Source of the DNA: Candidatus Mailhella excrementigallinarum
GTDB taxonomy: Bacteria > Desulfobacterota > Desulfovibrionia > Desulfovibrionales > Desulfovibrionaceae
Direction: 5' to 3'
DNA length: 64,000 nt
Assembly: GCA_944324075.1 (NCBI GenBank)
Contig: CALUUZ010000006.1
Location: 62,001 to 126,000 of the forward strand
Within the stretch, counting starts at the first letter, position 1. Each line of letters opens with the position of its first letter. A program made the position numbers and the translations under genes. Below the pieces are notes generated by a model. The model searched no databases. It had not been told where the DNA came from and worked only from the letters and a program-made list of their open reading frames with translations. Below are positions 1 to 17,330 of this stretch, one piece after another.

Positions 1-1063
1 AGGTCGGATCAGGGTAGCCATGGTGATGATGGGTGTCCACGGTAAGCATGAACAACGCGAACGGCTCTCCCCGCGCGGCCAGCCCGTTCAGCTCCTCCTT
101 CGCCCGCGCGTACACGAACCGGTCGTACAGTCCCCATTCATGCAGATTTTCGGGAGTGCCGTCGCCGGGGTTCCGAGCCAGCATGGCCGGGGTGTCGATC
201 AGCTCCTCTCTTTTCAGCCCATGCGTGGCAAAAAACACATCCTTTCCTGCGAACGAGAGCGCGGCGCTCTGCAGAAAGCGCTGCCTGTAGCCGTGCGCCG
301 CCAGTATGTCGGTCAGGGATGTGGCGCCGGGCAGAAAATCCCTGCTCGCATCCATACCGTTGCCCGCCTCGGCCCGCAGCGGAATACCGCACTGCATGGC
401 TACCAGCGCGGCGACCGTCCAGCCCGTTCCATACACCTGTACCGAGTCGCGCACACTCTGATGCCGTTCCCGCAGAGCTGCAAGCTCTGGCATGAGATTG
501 ACGGGCATGACCCGCGTGTCGCCGAGCGCCGCCTCCATTGACTCAAGCGTGAGCACCACGAGATTGCGCCGCAGAGGCATGTCCACGTCAGCAGGAGAAA
601 CAGGGACATAACGCTCGCGGTAAAAATCCGGAGCGTCCGGATCGGGGAAAAACCATGTCCACAGGTAGTCATAGCCCCTGAACGCTCCGGAGAGGACAAA
701 CACGCCCAGGAACACAAATCCGGCTGACAGCGCCGCAAGCCTCCACTTTCCGGAAGGATGGGCCAGGGGAGTACGCGCAAGGACGAAACAGGCAAGCAGT
801 GCGGCGGCGAGCGAAAACAGCACGACCCGGATCAGAAAACTGAGAGCGAACGTCTGCTGAACTTCCGTGCTGGTCGGCAAGACCAGATGGAAAATTGTCT
901 GCTCCACCGTACAGTATCCGAAGTTGCCCGTCATCCAGAAAAAGGAAGACAGCAGGAAAAAGCCGGCAAAAATGCCCAGTGCCGAAAATGCCCGGCGCTT
1001 CAGAAACAGAAGAAAACCATGACGCGAAAAAGAGCCTTGTGTCCGGAACTGGCTGAAAGACAT
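1..1063 (-). CDS. OpgB/LTA-synthase-like phosphoglycerol transferase (partial, C-terminus off window)
   Basis: Inner-membrane enzyme of the alkaline-phosphatase/sulfatase fold that transfers phosphoglycerol to periplasmic glucans or related envelope glycans. The frame runs open from the start at 1063 to the window edge (354 residues visible). Hydrophobic segments at about residues 24-45, 72-97 and 108-125 anchor it; the catalytic domain follows. NLVVLTLESME (167-177) supplies the metal-binding Glu174, and GTGWTVAALVAMQCGIPL carries the predicted nucleophile Thr216, closely matching the QWTxxGMVASQCGIPL region of E. coli OpgB. TVDTHHHHG near 341-349 is the next metal-site region. AGGAAGG lies 7 nt before ATG. 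The family is clear; the exact acceptor glycan is not. Confidence 0.85.
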   Translation of the reverse strand, partial: MSFSQFRTQGSFSRHGFLLFLKRRAFSALGIFAGFFLLSSFFWMTGNFGYCTVEQTIFHLVLPTSTEVQQTFALSFLIRVVLFSLAAALLACFVLARTPLAHPSGKWRLAALSAGFVFLGVFVLSGAFRGYDYLWTWFFPDPDAPDFYRERYVPVSPADVDMPLRRNLVVLTLESMEAALGDTRVMPVNLMPELAALRERHQSVRDSVQVYGTGWTVAALVAMQCGIPLRAEAGNGMDASRDFLPGATSLTDILAAHGYRQRFLQSAALSFAGKDVFFATHGLKREELIDTPAMLARNPGDGTPENLHEWGLYDRFVYARAKEELNGLAARGEPFALFMLTVDTHHHHGYPDPT

Positions 1064-1298
1064 GAACCTTCCTGTCATGCTGGATGGATGAAAACGACGC
1101 CCCGCAGGAACGCGGGCAAAGAACACCAGTTCTCAGTATATCCGCGCAGGAACGCACAGGCAAGCCATTCCTCCCGACAGGGCAGGCGCATCATGCATCA
1201 GCTTGAGAAAGCAGTCTCTTTATAACGCCCGGCACAGAACCGTCCCGAAGCCTCCACGCCGGGTATGCGGCCTGACACGGCACGAACGCACAAGAATA

Positions 1299-1468
1299 TT
1301 TCGCTCTTGAAATGCTCTGCGGAACCGGGCAGGACGAGACTCCGCCGCGGCGCTCCCCTATCCGGTTCGCCGCAATTCACTTGCGGCGTTAAACTCCGGC
1401 TTCAGGCGTGAAAACTGCGGGCCGGAGCGCAGGAGCCTGGCCGGCAGATACTTTCAAACGCAAAATAA
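1299..1468 (+). repeat. Family A structured intergenic repeat, copy 1
   Basis: Copy of the dispersed element described in the findings, read with its GAAATGCTC hairpin first. It contains the core CCGCAATTCACTTGCGG and ends in TTTCAAACGCAAAATAA. Its terminal arms (GCGAAATATTC and GATTATTTTGC) differ from other copies but still pair with each other. It lies between the rpoC terminator and the OpgB-like gene. No gene is seen elsewhere in 1064-1531. Confidence 0.8.
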
Positions 1469-1472
1469 TCTG

Positions 1473-1516
1473 CGAAAAAGTCCCTGCCGGCGTTTCCGCC
1501 GGCAGGGACTTTTTCG
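1473..1516 (-). terminator. rpoC intrinsic terminator
   Basis: A perfect 19-bp stem (CGAAAAAGTCCCTGCCGGC and its complement) closes a six-base loop 16 bp after the rpoC stop. The stem ends in an A-run on one side and a T-run on the other, so it could act in both directions. Confidence 0.9.
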
Positions 1517-1531
1517 TATCCTCACCCAGGA

Positions 1532-5752
<4,221 letters not shown>

Positions 5753-5955
5753 TCAGGCACTCTCCCTTTACAAAGGGTTGCTTATTTTCTCGATGCGAGG
5801 AGTGTATCCCCCGCGCCCCCGGCATGTGCATCATGCCCGCCTTCTGCCGCGCGACATCGCGCCGCCGGGGCCCATTCTCCGCATCCGTTCACGCATGGCG
5901 AAAAACGGCACGGCGCAATGAAGGGGCGCAGGAAGGATTATCCTCCCTCACATTT

Positions 5956-10107
<4,152 letters not shown>

Positions 10108-10352
10108 CGGTATTCCTCAGGATGAATCTTGTTCACGCCGGATTTCCGACGCTCGCGTCCTTCCTCAATCGCGGTGCGCCCATCCTGTTCAAGCGCGGTG
10201 CGAAAGCCCTGCGGACACGCAGAAAAGACGACAAAAGCCCCGCCTGTCCAGGTGGGGTCTTGCCGATTCGGTTACGGTAACTGCCTGCAATTTCTACACA
10301 AAGTCTTTCGCCTGCATGCTCCGTCCGTTAAAAAACAAATATTGACGAGTTG
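10108..10352 (-). other. rpoB 5' leader region
   Basis: About 245 bp between the promoter candidate and the rpoB start. It contains no credible gene, and I see no recognisable regulatory RNA in it. Confidence 0.4.
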
Positions 10353-10381
10353 AAAATAGTTTTTTTTTCCCGCTCTGGCAA
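10353..10381 (-). promoter_or_regulatory. Candidate sigma70 promoter for rpoBC
   Basis: On the minus strand, TTGCCA (10381-10376) and TATTTT (10358-10353) are separated by exactly 17 bp that include an A-tract. It sits at the edge of repeat B1 and would give rpoBC an independent transcript. Confidence 0.6.
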
Positions 10382-10382
10382 G

Positions 10383-10700
10383 TTTTTTGTGAGGAAGGCT
10401 CTGTCGTGGAACCGTGCTGGCGGCGTTGCGCGAGACGTACGGTTCCGCTCCTGCAACGAGGCGGCAACATGCGTTGCCGCAAAGGCTGCCCGTGTTCCAT
10501 ACGGGCAAAGGCAGCATGTATTCACGGCCTGCCCGCCTGCACCTTCGGGCGGCGAAACCGCACGAAGGCTCCGCTCCGCGTGACAGTTGACCGCGATCTC
10601 CGGATGGCGCTCGCTCGGCCTTGCCGATACTCGCTCCCGCTTGCGTTTTGCGCGGAAAACGCGGCGCCCGCGCCTCCGGCGGTCAGGAATATCTTCAACA
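10383..10700 (+). repeat. Family B structured repeat, copy 1
   Basis: About 320 bp closely matching the copy at 14368-14690. The shared blocks include CATCC-free stretches such as CACGGCCTGCCCGCCTGCAC and CGATACTCGCTCCCGCTTGC. It can form hairpins GCGGCAAC-atgc-GTTGCCGC and GCCCGT-gttccat-ACGGGC. No open frame is conserved between copies. Confidence 0.75.
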
Positions 10701-10747
10701 CGACTCTGCTGCAGAACGATGAGGGACGTTCCATTGCTTCCCGCTCC

Positions 10748-10776
10748 TTGCAAAGCCGCCGGGTTCTCCCTATAGT
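10748..10776 (+). promoter_or_regulatory. Candidate sigma70 promoter for the GT8 gene
   Basis: TTGCAA (10748-10753) and TATAGT (10771-10776) are 17 bp apart, 30 bp upstream of the glycosyltransferase start and just outside repeat B1. Confidence 0.6.
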
Positions 10777-10806
10777 CCAGACATCCTTTCAAACTGCGGA
10801 GTGGCC

Positions 10807-11772
10807 ATGCATCATTGCGTCCTTTGCCTGCACAATATCGGCCAGAGCTATCAGGCCGCCTATGTGACCATACTTTCCTGCTTCGCCAACACAAGCGCAA
10901 AGCTTCATGTTCACCTGGTTGTGGATGAAAGCGTCGCGCCCTATCGGCACTTTTTTCAGGAACTGTGCGACAGCCGGGGACACCGCCTGACATTTCATGA
11001 TGCTCCAGCCATTCCTGACGATATCATGGCCTTTTTTCCGGGGGACAGTCTGGAAAAATACAGTTCCGCTTCCCTCTGGCGTCTCCAGCTGCATGAAATG
11101 CTCCCCGACGTGGATAAGGTGGTCTATCTGGACGGGGACATCGTTGTGGAGCGTGATATTCTTGATCTTTTCAGTCTGGAGTCCGGCACGCGCCTCATCA
11201 TCGCCACCCATGATCCCGAACGCCGATGGTCCAGGCGCAAGCGCGGTTATTATCTTAAACGTCTCGGCATTGTGGAAAGCCGCTACTTCAACTCCGGCGT
11301 CATGGTCATGAACCTCAAAGCCCTGCGCCAGCGCGCCCTTGCTGTCGGCGGCAACCCGTTCTGGCTGTTTACGCGCGAACTGCACAAGCGTCATCCCAAT
11401 CTGCCGTATCATCTCTATGATCAGGACATACTCAACGCCTATCTCAGCCCCGACGAAGAAGCGCTCGGACTGGCGGACAGTTCGTTCAACTACGAAGTCT
11501 GCCTTTTCCGCCGCCGCTTCATGAAAATGAAAGACCTCCGGGGAAAAATCATCCATTATGCGGCTCTCAAGCCGTGGGGAAAATTCTTTCCCGCTCAGTT
11601 CCCCTACTGGCACTACTTCACGCAGAGCCCCTGGGGCAGCGAAACCATGCAGCGTCTGGAAGAACGCATCTTCGACCCTCATGATCGCATCATGCCCATG
11701 ATGCTGGGAATCTGGCGCAACCCCGCCCTGTTCCGCCCGATATGGAAAATCCTCCGTCCTTTCCTCAAATAG
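10807..11772 (+). CDS. Glycosyltransferase family 8 protein
   Basis: A 321-residue cytoplasmic retaining glycosyltransferase of the LgtC/GspA type, expected to move a hexose from a nucleotide sugar to a surface polysaccharide or lipooligosaccharide. The metal-binding DxD motif is YLDGDIVV (Asp109, Asp111), preceded by the typical SASLWRLQLHEMLPDVDKV stretch. Later YFNSGVMVMNL and DQDILNAYL are GT8 signatures. The ATG at 10807 has GGAG five bases upstream; the in-frame GTG at 10801 has no spaced ribosome site. It is the only plus-strand gene inside the ribosomal/polymerase block, flanked by repeats, so it looks like an insertion. The acceptor is unknown. Confidence 0.85.
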   Translation: MHHCVLCLHNIGQSYQAAYVTILSCFANTSAKLHVHLVVDESVAPYRHFFQELCDSRGHRLTFHDAPAIPDDIMAFFPGDSLEKYSSASLWRLQLHEMLPDVDKVVYLDGDIVVERDILDLFSLESGTRLIIATHDPERRWSRRKRGYYLKRLGIVESRYFNSGVMVMNLKALRQRALAVGGNPFWLFTRELHKRHPNLPYHLYDQDILNAYLSPDEEALGLADSSFNYEVCLFRRRFMKMKDLRGKIIHYAALKPWGKFFPAQFPYWHYFTQSPWGSETMQRLEERIFDPHDRIMPMMLGIWRNPALFRPIWKILRPFLK

Positions 11773-11970
11773 CAGCAACAGCAGATACGTTGCTTTCACA
11801 ACAGAACCGCGCAACCTTCAGGGAGTTCTGCGGCCGGAACATCATTTCTGGTCCGCGGGCAGAGCCTGCCCTGCGTCCATGCCTGCATGTCCTCTGCGTG
11901 ACTTGCAAGCAAATTATGGTGATACCAGACAGGAAGGCTTTTCTGTTCCGACTGTCATCGCGCAAAGAGT

Positions 11971-12645
11971 CTACACTTCTTTCATGAACATGCTGAAAAA
12001 TGCCACGCCAAGCATTGCGCTGCAAAAGAGTATTGATTTTTCCGCAAACTGCGCTGTCAATACAGCTCCTGCCGCCGCTCCCAGAATAAAAAAAAGCACC
12101 ATTTCATAATAACCGAGAATTCGTCTGCCGGTCTCCGCATCATGTGAATGGAGATAATAAAATATCTGTTCCGTCGCGGTTCTCAGATTTCCCGTGCACA
12201 TGGTCGTGGCGATATTCTGTCCTCTGACCTTGCGGAAACTTTCCACCTGAACCGCGCAGACAAAGGATATCAAAATATTGACCTGCGTATCCCATGCGCC
12301 CGAGACCATGAACGCGGGCAGAAGCAGAAGAAGGGCTTCAAGAAACACCACAATCTGCCTCCAGTGCAACTGACTGTATTCCCGGAACCTTGCACGTATC
12401 CACTCGACAAAGAGAATGCCAAGGGCAAATGCCGCGATGGGAAGCAGATAGTAGAGACTTTCCCTGATATGGCCCTCCGCAATATTGAGTCCGAGCAGAA
12501 CAATGTTTCCTGTCTGTGCATTGGCAAAAACCTGTCCCCTGGTCACATAGGTATAAACATCAAGAAAACCTCCGGTCATCGTCAGTAACGCACAAAGCCA
12601 GAACGATTCCGATACCTGAACGGGGACATGCTGTTTAAATTTCAT
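11971..12645 (-). CDS. YoaK family (DUF1275) membrane protein
   Basis: A 224-residue integral membrane protein with about six hydrophobic segments. The DUF1275 signatures are visible: TMTGGFLDVYTYVTRGQVFANAQTGN is split here as TGGFLDVYTY and FANAQTGNIVLLG near the N-terminus, and TTMCTGNLR in the middle. The function of this family is not established. The longer reading upstream to 12768 runs into repeat A2 and lacks the conserved start, so ATG 12645 (MKFKQHVP) is preferred; its ribosome site is weak. It converges on the GT8 gene with a 198-bp gap that shows no strong terminator, and separates rplL from rpoB. Confidence 0.8.
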   Translation of the reverse strand: MKFKQHVPVQVSESFWLCALLTMTGGFLDVYTYVTRGQVFANAQTGNIVLLGLNIAEGHIRESLYYLLPIAAFALGILFVEWIRARFREYSQLHWRQIVVFLEALLLLLPAFMVSGAWDTQVNILISFVCAVQVESFRKVRGQNIATTMCTGNLRTATEQIFYYLHSHDAETGRRILGYYEMVLFFILGAAAGAVLTAQFAEKSILFCSAMLGVAFFSMFMKEV

Positions 12646-12723
12646 CTCATTTGTCTCACTCCGTGCTCCCCCAGAGGGGCAGCCGGACACCGGCATGACT
12701 TTCCAGCCGGATTGACGGAAGGC

Positions 12724-12893
12724 CCGGAGCATTTCCGTTTTGAAAATACTCCCGGCCGAGTAACGCAAGGCTCCATCGTGACTCCCCTTCTCCGATGCCG
12801 CCGCAATTCACTTGCGGCGTATGGTTCCGGCTTCAGGCGCGGAGCCTGCGCGCCTGGATACAGGGTTCTGACCACAGGATACTTGCAAGCACA
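12724..12893 (+). repeat. Family A structured intergenic repeat, copy 2 (degenerate)
   Basis: Contains GGAGCATTTCCGTTTTGAAA at one end and the core CCGCAATTCACTTGCGG, followed by GGTTCCGGCTTCAGGCG as in copy 1. The second hairpin is degraded. It lies in the leader of the YoaK gene. Confidence 0.7.
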
Positions 12894-13117
12894 AAATCCG
12901 GCAGAAGAACCGTACGAAAACAGCCCGGAGCCGCCGTCCGATCTGCCTCCATGCGCGCTTGACGCGCGTGCCCCCGGCAGTCAGGAAAATCCCGTCCCTG
13001 TTCCGCAAATGCCCCCGGAGCCGCGCGAAGCAAGACATATCCCGGGGGTGTCAGGATAAACAAAACCTGAGGGACAGCAAGGATGCATTCTGGAAAACGT
13101 CCCTCCGATGTTTAAAT
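12894..13117. other. Non-coding stretch downstream of rplL
   Basis: No credible gene, RNA or repeat copy is visible between repeat A2 and the rplL terminator. Confidence 0.4.
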
Positions 13118-13145
13118 GCAGCAAGGCCCTTGCGGGCCTTGCTGC
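13118..13145 (-). terminator. rplL terminator hairpin
   Basis: A 12-bp perfect stem (GCAGCAAGGCCC) with a four-base loop lies 24 bp after the rplL stop and is followed on the minus strand by ATTTAAA. It would end the rplJL transcript before the YoaK/GT8 insertion. Confidence 0.75.
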
Positions 13146-13168
13146 AAGATATGAACTGAAAGAAGAAC

Positions 13169-13552
13169 CTACTTGAGTTCGACGGTAGCGCCGGCTTCGG
13201 TGAGCTGCTTCTTGGCTTCTTCGGCTTCTTCCTTGGACACGGCTTCCTTGAGGGTAGAAGGAGTGCTGTCAACCTTGTCCTTGGCTTCCTTGAGGCCCAG
13301 ACCGGTCAGTGCGCGCACGACCTTGATGACGCCGATCTTGTTGGCGCCGGCTTCCTTCAGCACCACGTCGAATTCGGTCTTTTCCTCTTCAGCAGGAGCA
13401 GCGGCAGCGCCCGGAGCGGCCATGACCATGGCAGCGGCGGGGGCGGCGGCGGAAACGCCGAACTTTTCTTCAAGTTCCTTGATGAATTCAGAAAGTTCCA
13501 GAACGGTCATGTTGGAGATAAACTCAACAACTTCTTCTTTGGTAACGGCCAT
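13169..13552 (-). CDS. rplL: 50S ribosomal protein L7/L12
   Basis: Stalk protein of the large subunit (127 residues) that recruits GTPase factors. It has the N-terminal dimerisation helix pair, an Ala/Pro-rich flexible hinge (about residues 35-53), and the C-terminal domain [20 protein letters not shown] with [12 protein letters not shown], the factor-binding surface. It follows rplJ after a 67-bp gap and ends before a hairpin terminator. Confidence 0.98.
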   Translation of the reverse strand: MAVTKEEVVEFISNMTVLELSEFIKELEEKFGVSAAAPAAAMVMAAPGAAAAPAEEEKTEFDVVLKEAGANKIGVIKVVRALTGLGLKEAKDKVDSTPSTLKEAVSKEEAEEAKKQLTEAGATVELK

Positions 13553-13619
13553 GGGATGACTCCTTAAAAAGTATGCTTTGGCATTGTTTTCTGGTTAACT
13601 GACAGCCCGAATCAGGCGG

Positions 13620-14138
13620 CTAGGCCGCTTTCTTCTCTTCGATCGCCTTCAGCGCATAAAGCAGCGGGCGGATCATGTTGGCCATCAGAGACACGAGGTT
13701 GGTGGGCACGGCGTTCATGGTGCCGAGCAACTGACCAAGCAGCTGTTCCTTCGACGGCAGTTTGGCGAGTTCTTCAATCTGCGCGGAGTTGAGAACCTTG
13801 CCTTCAAGACTGCCATGACGGACTTCCAGAAGCTTGCTGGTCTTGGCGAACTCGGAGAGCGCCTTGGCCACCGCCACGGGGTCGTCGAAACCAAGAGCGA
13901 TCGCGCAGTTGTCCTTGAAATCGTCCTTAATGGGCGCGTGCGCGGTGTCGGATAAAGCGATACGGGCGAGAGTATTCTTGACGACATGATATTCGCCGCC
14001 GGCGTTGCGCAGGGCAACTCTCAGCCTCGTCAGCTCTTCCACCGACATACCCTTGAAATCGGTCACGACCGCGATGGAAGCAGCCGCGGCCCGAGACCGG
14101 ATCTGCTCAATAATGGCGGCTTTTTCTGACCTGTTCAC
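13620..14138 (-). CDS. rplJ: 50S ribosomal protein L10
   Basis: L10 (172 residues) anchors L7/L12 dimers on the large subunit and represses its own mRNA. The N-terminal RNA-binding domain is typical ([14 protein letters not shown], then [17 protein letters not shown] and [13 protein letters not shown]). The C-terminal helix that holds L12 dimers is present. GTGAGGAGCTTCAC gives a ribosome site before ATG. Its leader carries an L10-type autoregulatory element, and it is cut off from rplKA by repeats. Confidence 0.98.
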   Translation of the reverse strand: MNRSEKAAIIEQIRSRAAAASIAVVTDFKGMSVEELTRLRVALRNAGGEYHVVKNTLARIALSDTAHAPIKDDFKDNCAIALGFDDPVAVAKALSEFAKTSKLLEVRHGSLEGKVLNSAQIEELAKLPSKEQLLGQLLGTMNAVPTNLVSLMANMIRPLLYALKAIEEKKAA

Positions 14139-14169
14139 GTGAAGCTCCTCACGTTGGTGGGTTATGCAG

Positions 14170-14260
14170 TGGAATGCCGAGCCAAAGACTTTTACAGTCT
14201 CAGCGGGATATTAAGGCTTGCACCTCCCGCCTTCTTCGACTCGAAATTCCGTCCCTAGCC
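14170..14260 (-). promoter_or_regulatory. Ribosomal protein L10 leader RNA
   Basis: In the 5' UTR of rplJ the minus strand reads GGCGGGAGGTGC, then CTTAATATCCCGC and TGAGACT. This is the purine-rich stem with a TTAAT bulge typical of L10 leaders, where L10(L12)4 binds to repress translation. The GGCGGGA/TCCCGC pairing is visible directly. Confidence 0.7.
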
Positions 14261-14330
14261 GATATCGGGCAAATTCGTTTATGGTGTCTGCCCGAACTTC
14301 TCCGGAGATGAACCTCCAAAGAACCTGTTT

Positions 14331-14359
14331 TTCTTACCCGAGAGCGGAAAAAAAGGCAA
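14331..14359 (-). promoter_or_regulatory. Candidate promoter for rplJL
   Basis: Minus-strand TTGCCT (14359-14354) and TAAGAA (14336-14331) are 17 bp apart, upstream of the L10 leader and beside repeat B2. The layout matches that of the rpoB promoter candidate. Confidence 0.5.
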
Positions 14360-14367
14360 GTCAAAAA

Positions 14368-14690
14368 GAAACGCGCGCTGTTGCAGAACCATGTTGATGG
14401 CGCTGCGCGTGATGCGCGGTTTTGCTCCGGTATGGGCGGCAACGAATGTTGCCGCAAAGACCGCCGTGTTCCACACGGGCGAAAGGCGACATGTATCCAC
14501 GGCCTGCCCGCCTGCACCTTCGTGCGGCTCTGCCGCCCAGAGACTCCGCTCCGCGAGACATGACTTCCGCGACATCCTCATGGCGCTCGTTCGGCTTTGC
14601 CGATACTCGCTCCCGCTTGCGTTTTGCGCGGAAAACGCCGCGCTCGCACTCCGTGCCGCATGACCATGCGGCAGGGGGTCATCGCTCCAT
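14368..14690 (+). repeat. Family B structured repeat, copy 2
   Basis: Second long copy, same orientation as copy 1. It keeps the stem GCGGCAAC-gaat-GTTGCCGC with a different loop, and the next hairpin reads GTGTTCCACAC where copy 1 reads CGTGTTCCATACG. It sits between rplA and rplJ. Confidence 0.75.
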
Positions 14691-14715
14691 AGCGGGGGTG
14701 AAACCATTAAATTTT

Positions 14716-14745
14716 GAAGCCCGCACCATTTCTGATGCGGGCTTC
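14716..14745 (-). terminator. rplKA terminator hairpin
   Basis: A 10-bp perfect stem GAAGCCCGCA/TGCGGGCTTC with a ten-base loop, followed on the minus strand by AAAATTTAA. Its T-tract is weak, so it may terminate only partly. Confidence 0.55.
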
Positions 14746-14748
14746 CTC

Positions 14749-14858
14749 GAATGTTTTGCTCTCGAAAATATCTGTCGGCCAGATTCTATGTTCCGGCGTC
14801 GCGGCTTCAGTCTCGCCCTGCTCGACTGAAGTGGAGCATTTCAATGGCGAACTGCTCC
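14749..14858 (-). repeat. Family A structured intergenic repeat, copy 3 (internally deleted)
   Basis: Keeps both ends and hairpin 2 (CTTCAGTC and GACTGAAG flanking TCGCCCTGCTC) but lacks the CCGCAA core. The hairpin end lies 22 bp past the rplA stop. Confidence 0.75.
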
Positions 14859-14880
14859 ATGATATTCAGAAAAAACAAAA

Positions 14881-15597
14881 CTAGCTGGCGGCACCTTCCA
14901 GGAACTTCTTCACCTGAGCCATATCCACCTTGAATCCGGGTCCCATGGTGGTGGAAACCGCCATGCTGACCATGTACTGCCCCTTTGCGGCGGAGGGCTT
15001 CAGACGGTTGACGGCATCAAGCAATGCCTTCAGATTGTCCTGAATCTTTTCCGGACCGAATGAAACCTTGCCGAGCGGAGCATGCAGCACCCCGGCCTTG
15101 TCTACCTTGAAGTCCACGCGTCCGGCCTTGAGTTCCTTCACCGCGTTGGCCACATCAAAAGTAACAGTACCCGTTTTGGCGTTGGGCATCAGACCGCGGG
15201 GACCGAGCACACGGCCAATCTGACCGACAAGAGCCATGACGTCAGGAGTGGCAACAGCGGCATCAAAATCCAGCCAGCCGCCCTTGACCTGTTCAACAAG
15301 CTCTTCCGCTCCAACAGCATCCGCACCGGCAGCCCGGGCTTCCGCCTGCTTGTCGCCCTTGCAGAACACAGCCACCCTCACTGTCTTGCCAAGCCCATGA
15401 GGCAGGGACACGGCTCCGCGCACCATCTGATCGGAATACTTGGGGTCAACACCGAGCTTCAGAGCCACATCGACGGTCTCATCGAATTTGGCGTAAGAAG
15501 CGGCGAGAGATTTGCTCACGGCGTCTTCAACGGAAAAACGCTGGGAAAGATCGACGCCTTCCACCTTTCCACGATATTTCTTCCCATGAGTGGGCAT
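14881..15597 (-). CDS. rplA: 50S ribosomal protein L1
   Basis: L1 (238 residues) forms the mobile stalk by the E site and can repress its own operon. Recognisable L1 blocks are [54 protein letters not shown] and [20 protein letters not shown] (each seen in full in order). It is 154 bp after rplK and ends in TAG beside repeat A3. Confidence 0.98.
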   Translation of the reverse strand: MPTHGKKYRGKVEGVDLSQRFSVEDAVSKSLAASYAKFDETVDVALKLGVDPKYSDQMVRGAVSLPHGLGKTVRVAVFCKGDKQAEARAAGADAVGAEELVEQVKGGWLDFDAAVATPDVMALVGQIGRVLGPRGLMPNAKTGTVTFDVANAVKELKAGRVDFKVDKAGVLHAPLGKVSFGPEKIQDNLKALLDAVNRLKPSAAKGQYMVSMAVSTTMGPGFKVDMAQVKKFLEGAAS

Positions 15598-15636
15598 AGT
15601 CTTATTCCTTTTTTAGCGCTTGTCGTCTCGAATCTC

Positions 15637-15658
15637 CTGCCCGGCATATGCCGGGCAG
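15637..15658. repeat. Perfect palindrome between rplK and rplA
   Basis: A 22-bp perfect palindrome with arms CTGCCCGGCAT and its complement, lying upstream of rplA. It could form a hairpin with a minimal loop or bind a dimer; no T-tract follows. Confidence 0.6.
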
Positions 15659-15751
15659 TGCGGCCGAATCCAACGAAATTCGCGCGGCGCGGCGAGTGCG
15701 CCAACCTGCTCTTCCATCTGTCGGACGCTTTCCTGTCAGGCGAGGAACCCT

Positions 15752-16174
15752 CTACTTGACTTCAAGGCCCATGCTGCGGGCTGTCCCCATGATGGAATGA
15801 CGGGCACCTTCAAGATCCTTGCAGTTAAGATCAGGCATCTTGAGCTTGGCGATTTCGTCAATCTGGGCCATGGTGACGGAACCAACCTTGTTGCGGTTGG
15901 GTTCCCCCGACCCCTTTTCCACCTTGGCGGCCTTGAGCAGAAGCACGGGCGCGGGAGGAGTCTTGGTGATGAAAGTAAAGGAACGGTCAGCATAAACAGT
16001 GATGATCACCGGAATGATCATGCCTTTCTGATCCTGGGTGCGGGCATTGAACTCCTTGCAGAAGCCCATGATGTTCACACCATGCTGACCGAGAGCGGGA
16101 CCCACGGGCGGAGACGGATTGGCTGCACCGGCGGGAATTTGCAACTTAATCTTGCCAACTTCTTTCTTGGCCAT
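15752..16174 (-). CDS. rplK: 50S ribosomal protein L11
   Basis: L11 (140 residues) lines the GTPase-associated centre on 23S rRNA. The N-terminal domain has the proline-rich loop [20 protein letters not shown], and the C-terminal RNA-binding domain ends [36 protein letters not shown] is the usual start. It follows nusG closely. Confidence 0.98.
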   Translation of the reverse strand: MAKKEVGKIKLQIPAGAANPSPPVGPALGQHGVNIMGFCKEFNARTQDQKGMIIPVIITVYADRSFTFITKTPPAPVLLLKAAKVEKGSGEPNRNKVGSVTMAQIDEIAKLKMPDLNCKDLEGARHSIMGTARSMGLEVK

Positions 16175-16221
16175 TGTCTTTGTCCTTATACTGCGGCGTC
16201 CTTACCGCTCATGGCAAGGGC

Positions 16222-16863
16222 TTATCCCTTGGAAACCTGCATGAAGCTGAGTTCCACGGGAGTCTGGCGGCCGAAAATCGACACCAGCACCTTAATCTTG
16301 CCCTTGTCGTCGTTGACGTCTTCCACTACGCCGTTGAAGCCCGCGAAAGGCCCGTCTTCCACACGCACCTCGTCCCCGACTTCAAAGCTGAATTTCGGAC
16401 GGGGCTGTTCCTGACGGGTTTCCATAAGCGACAGAATGCGTTCAGCCTCCCCTGGCCCCATGGGAGCCGGACGGTTCTTTCCGCCGACAAATCCCGTGAC
16501 CTTGGGAATGCTTTGCACCATGTGCCAGGAAAAATCCGTCATGATCATGTTGATCATGATGTAACCGGGATAGAACTTCCGGGTGGTGGTACGCTTCTGC
16601 CCGTTTTTACCCGGTTCGATGACACGCTCCGTAGGAACAATAACGTCCTTTATAAGGCCGTTTTCCTGCCGGTTACGCATCATTTCGCGAATGGTCTGCT
16701 CCACTCTCTGCTCGAATCCGGAATAGGTGTGCAGAATATACCAGCGGGGAACTTCACGGTTCTCCGGGGCAGGAGCAGACGCTGCGGCCGCCAGCTTCGC
16801 CGCTGCGGTCACGGCGTTTTCTTCGACGGCGGGGCTTTGCGCTTCGTTGTTTTCAAGTTCCAT
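16222..16863 (-). CDS. nusG: Transcription termination/antitermination protein NusG
   Basis: NusG (213 residues) binds elongating RNA polymerase and couples it to Rho or the ribosome. The NGN domain starts at about residue 39 ([18 protein letters not shown]) and includes [12 protein letters not shown]. The C-terminal KOW domain is [20 protein letters not shown] with [14 protein letters not shown]. The first 38 residues are an acidic/alanine-rich extension not seen in E. coli NusG; whether it is translated as drawn rests on the ATG at 16863. Confidence 0.97.
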   Translation of the reverse strand: MELENNEAQSPAVEENAVTAAAKLAAAASAPAPENREVPRWYILHTYSGFEQRVEQTIREMMRNRQENGLIKDVIVPTERVIEPGKNGQKRTTTRKFYPGYIMINMIMTDFSWHMVQSIPKVTGFVGGKNRPAPMGPGEAERILSLMETRQEQPRPKFSFEVGDEVRVEDGPFAGFNGVVEDVNDDKGKIKVLVSIFGRQTPVELSFMQVSKG

Positions 16864-16946
16864 TTTTAGAATTCCTTCTGGAAAAAAGCGGGAAAAACCT
16901 GTTCTCTCTGCGGCCCATACTGAAAAGCCGGGATAATCCCGGCCTG

Positions 16947-17210
16947 TCAGGAAAGGATAAGGCGCATCAGACCGGAAAGGATAAAGTCCACTACTCCAAG
17001 AAGGATGGCCATGACGACGACAAAACCCAGCACCACCAGTGAGGTGGAGCGTGTCTCTTTCCAGTTGGGCCAGCTTACCTTGCGCAACTCGGCGCGGGAA
17101 AGAACAAGATAATCCTTGAACTCCGTAAAGCGGGCAAAAAAGCCGGGCTTCTTGCCGTCCGGGGTCTGCTCGCGCTTGGAAGGAGCGACGGGCTCCTGTT
17201 TTTTGCTCAT
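16947..17210 (-). CDS. secE: Preprotein translocase subunit SecE
   Basis: Small SecE of the SecYEG channel, 87 residues with a single membrane span (about residues 57-84). The amphipathic segment [20 protein letters not shown] carries the conserved KVSWP motif. The N-terminal 25 residues are charged and cytoplasmic. It sits between tRNA-Trp and nusG, the normal bacterial arrangement. Confidence 0.96.
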   Translation of the reverse strand: MSKKQEPVAPSKREQTPDGKKPGFFARFTEFKDYLVLSRAELRKVSWPNWKETRSTSLVVLGFVVVMAILLGVVDFILSGLMRLILS

Positions 17211-17241
17211 GTCAGCCTCAACCCTGAAAAGACAAAAGAAA

Positions 17242-17317
17242 TGGCAGGCCAGGAGGGATTCGAACCCCCAACATCCGGTTTTGGAGACCGGCGCTCTGCC
17301 GTTAGAGCTACTGGCCT
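17242..17317 (-). tRNA. tRNA-Trp (CCA)
   Basis: Cloverleaf with acceptor AGGCCAG/CTGGCCT, D-arm TAGCTCTAACGGCAGAG, anticodon loop reading CTCCAAA and T-arm GGGTTCGAATCCC. The 3' CCA is encoded. It lies between rpmG and secE in the tuf transcript. Confidence 0.96.
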
Positions 17318-17330
17318 GCTTTATGAAGCA

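Noticed and set aside
10383..10700. Overlapping open frames in both strands of repeat B1.
   Set aside because: Frames are not conserved in copy B2 and no domain is recognisable; the sequence behaves like a structured repeat.
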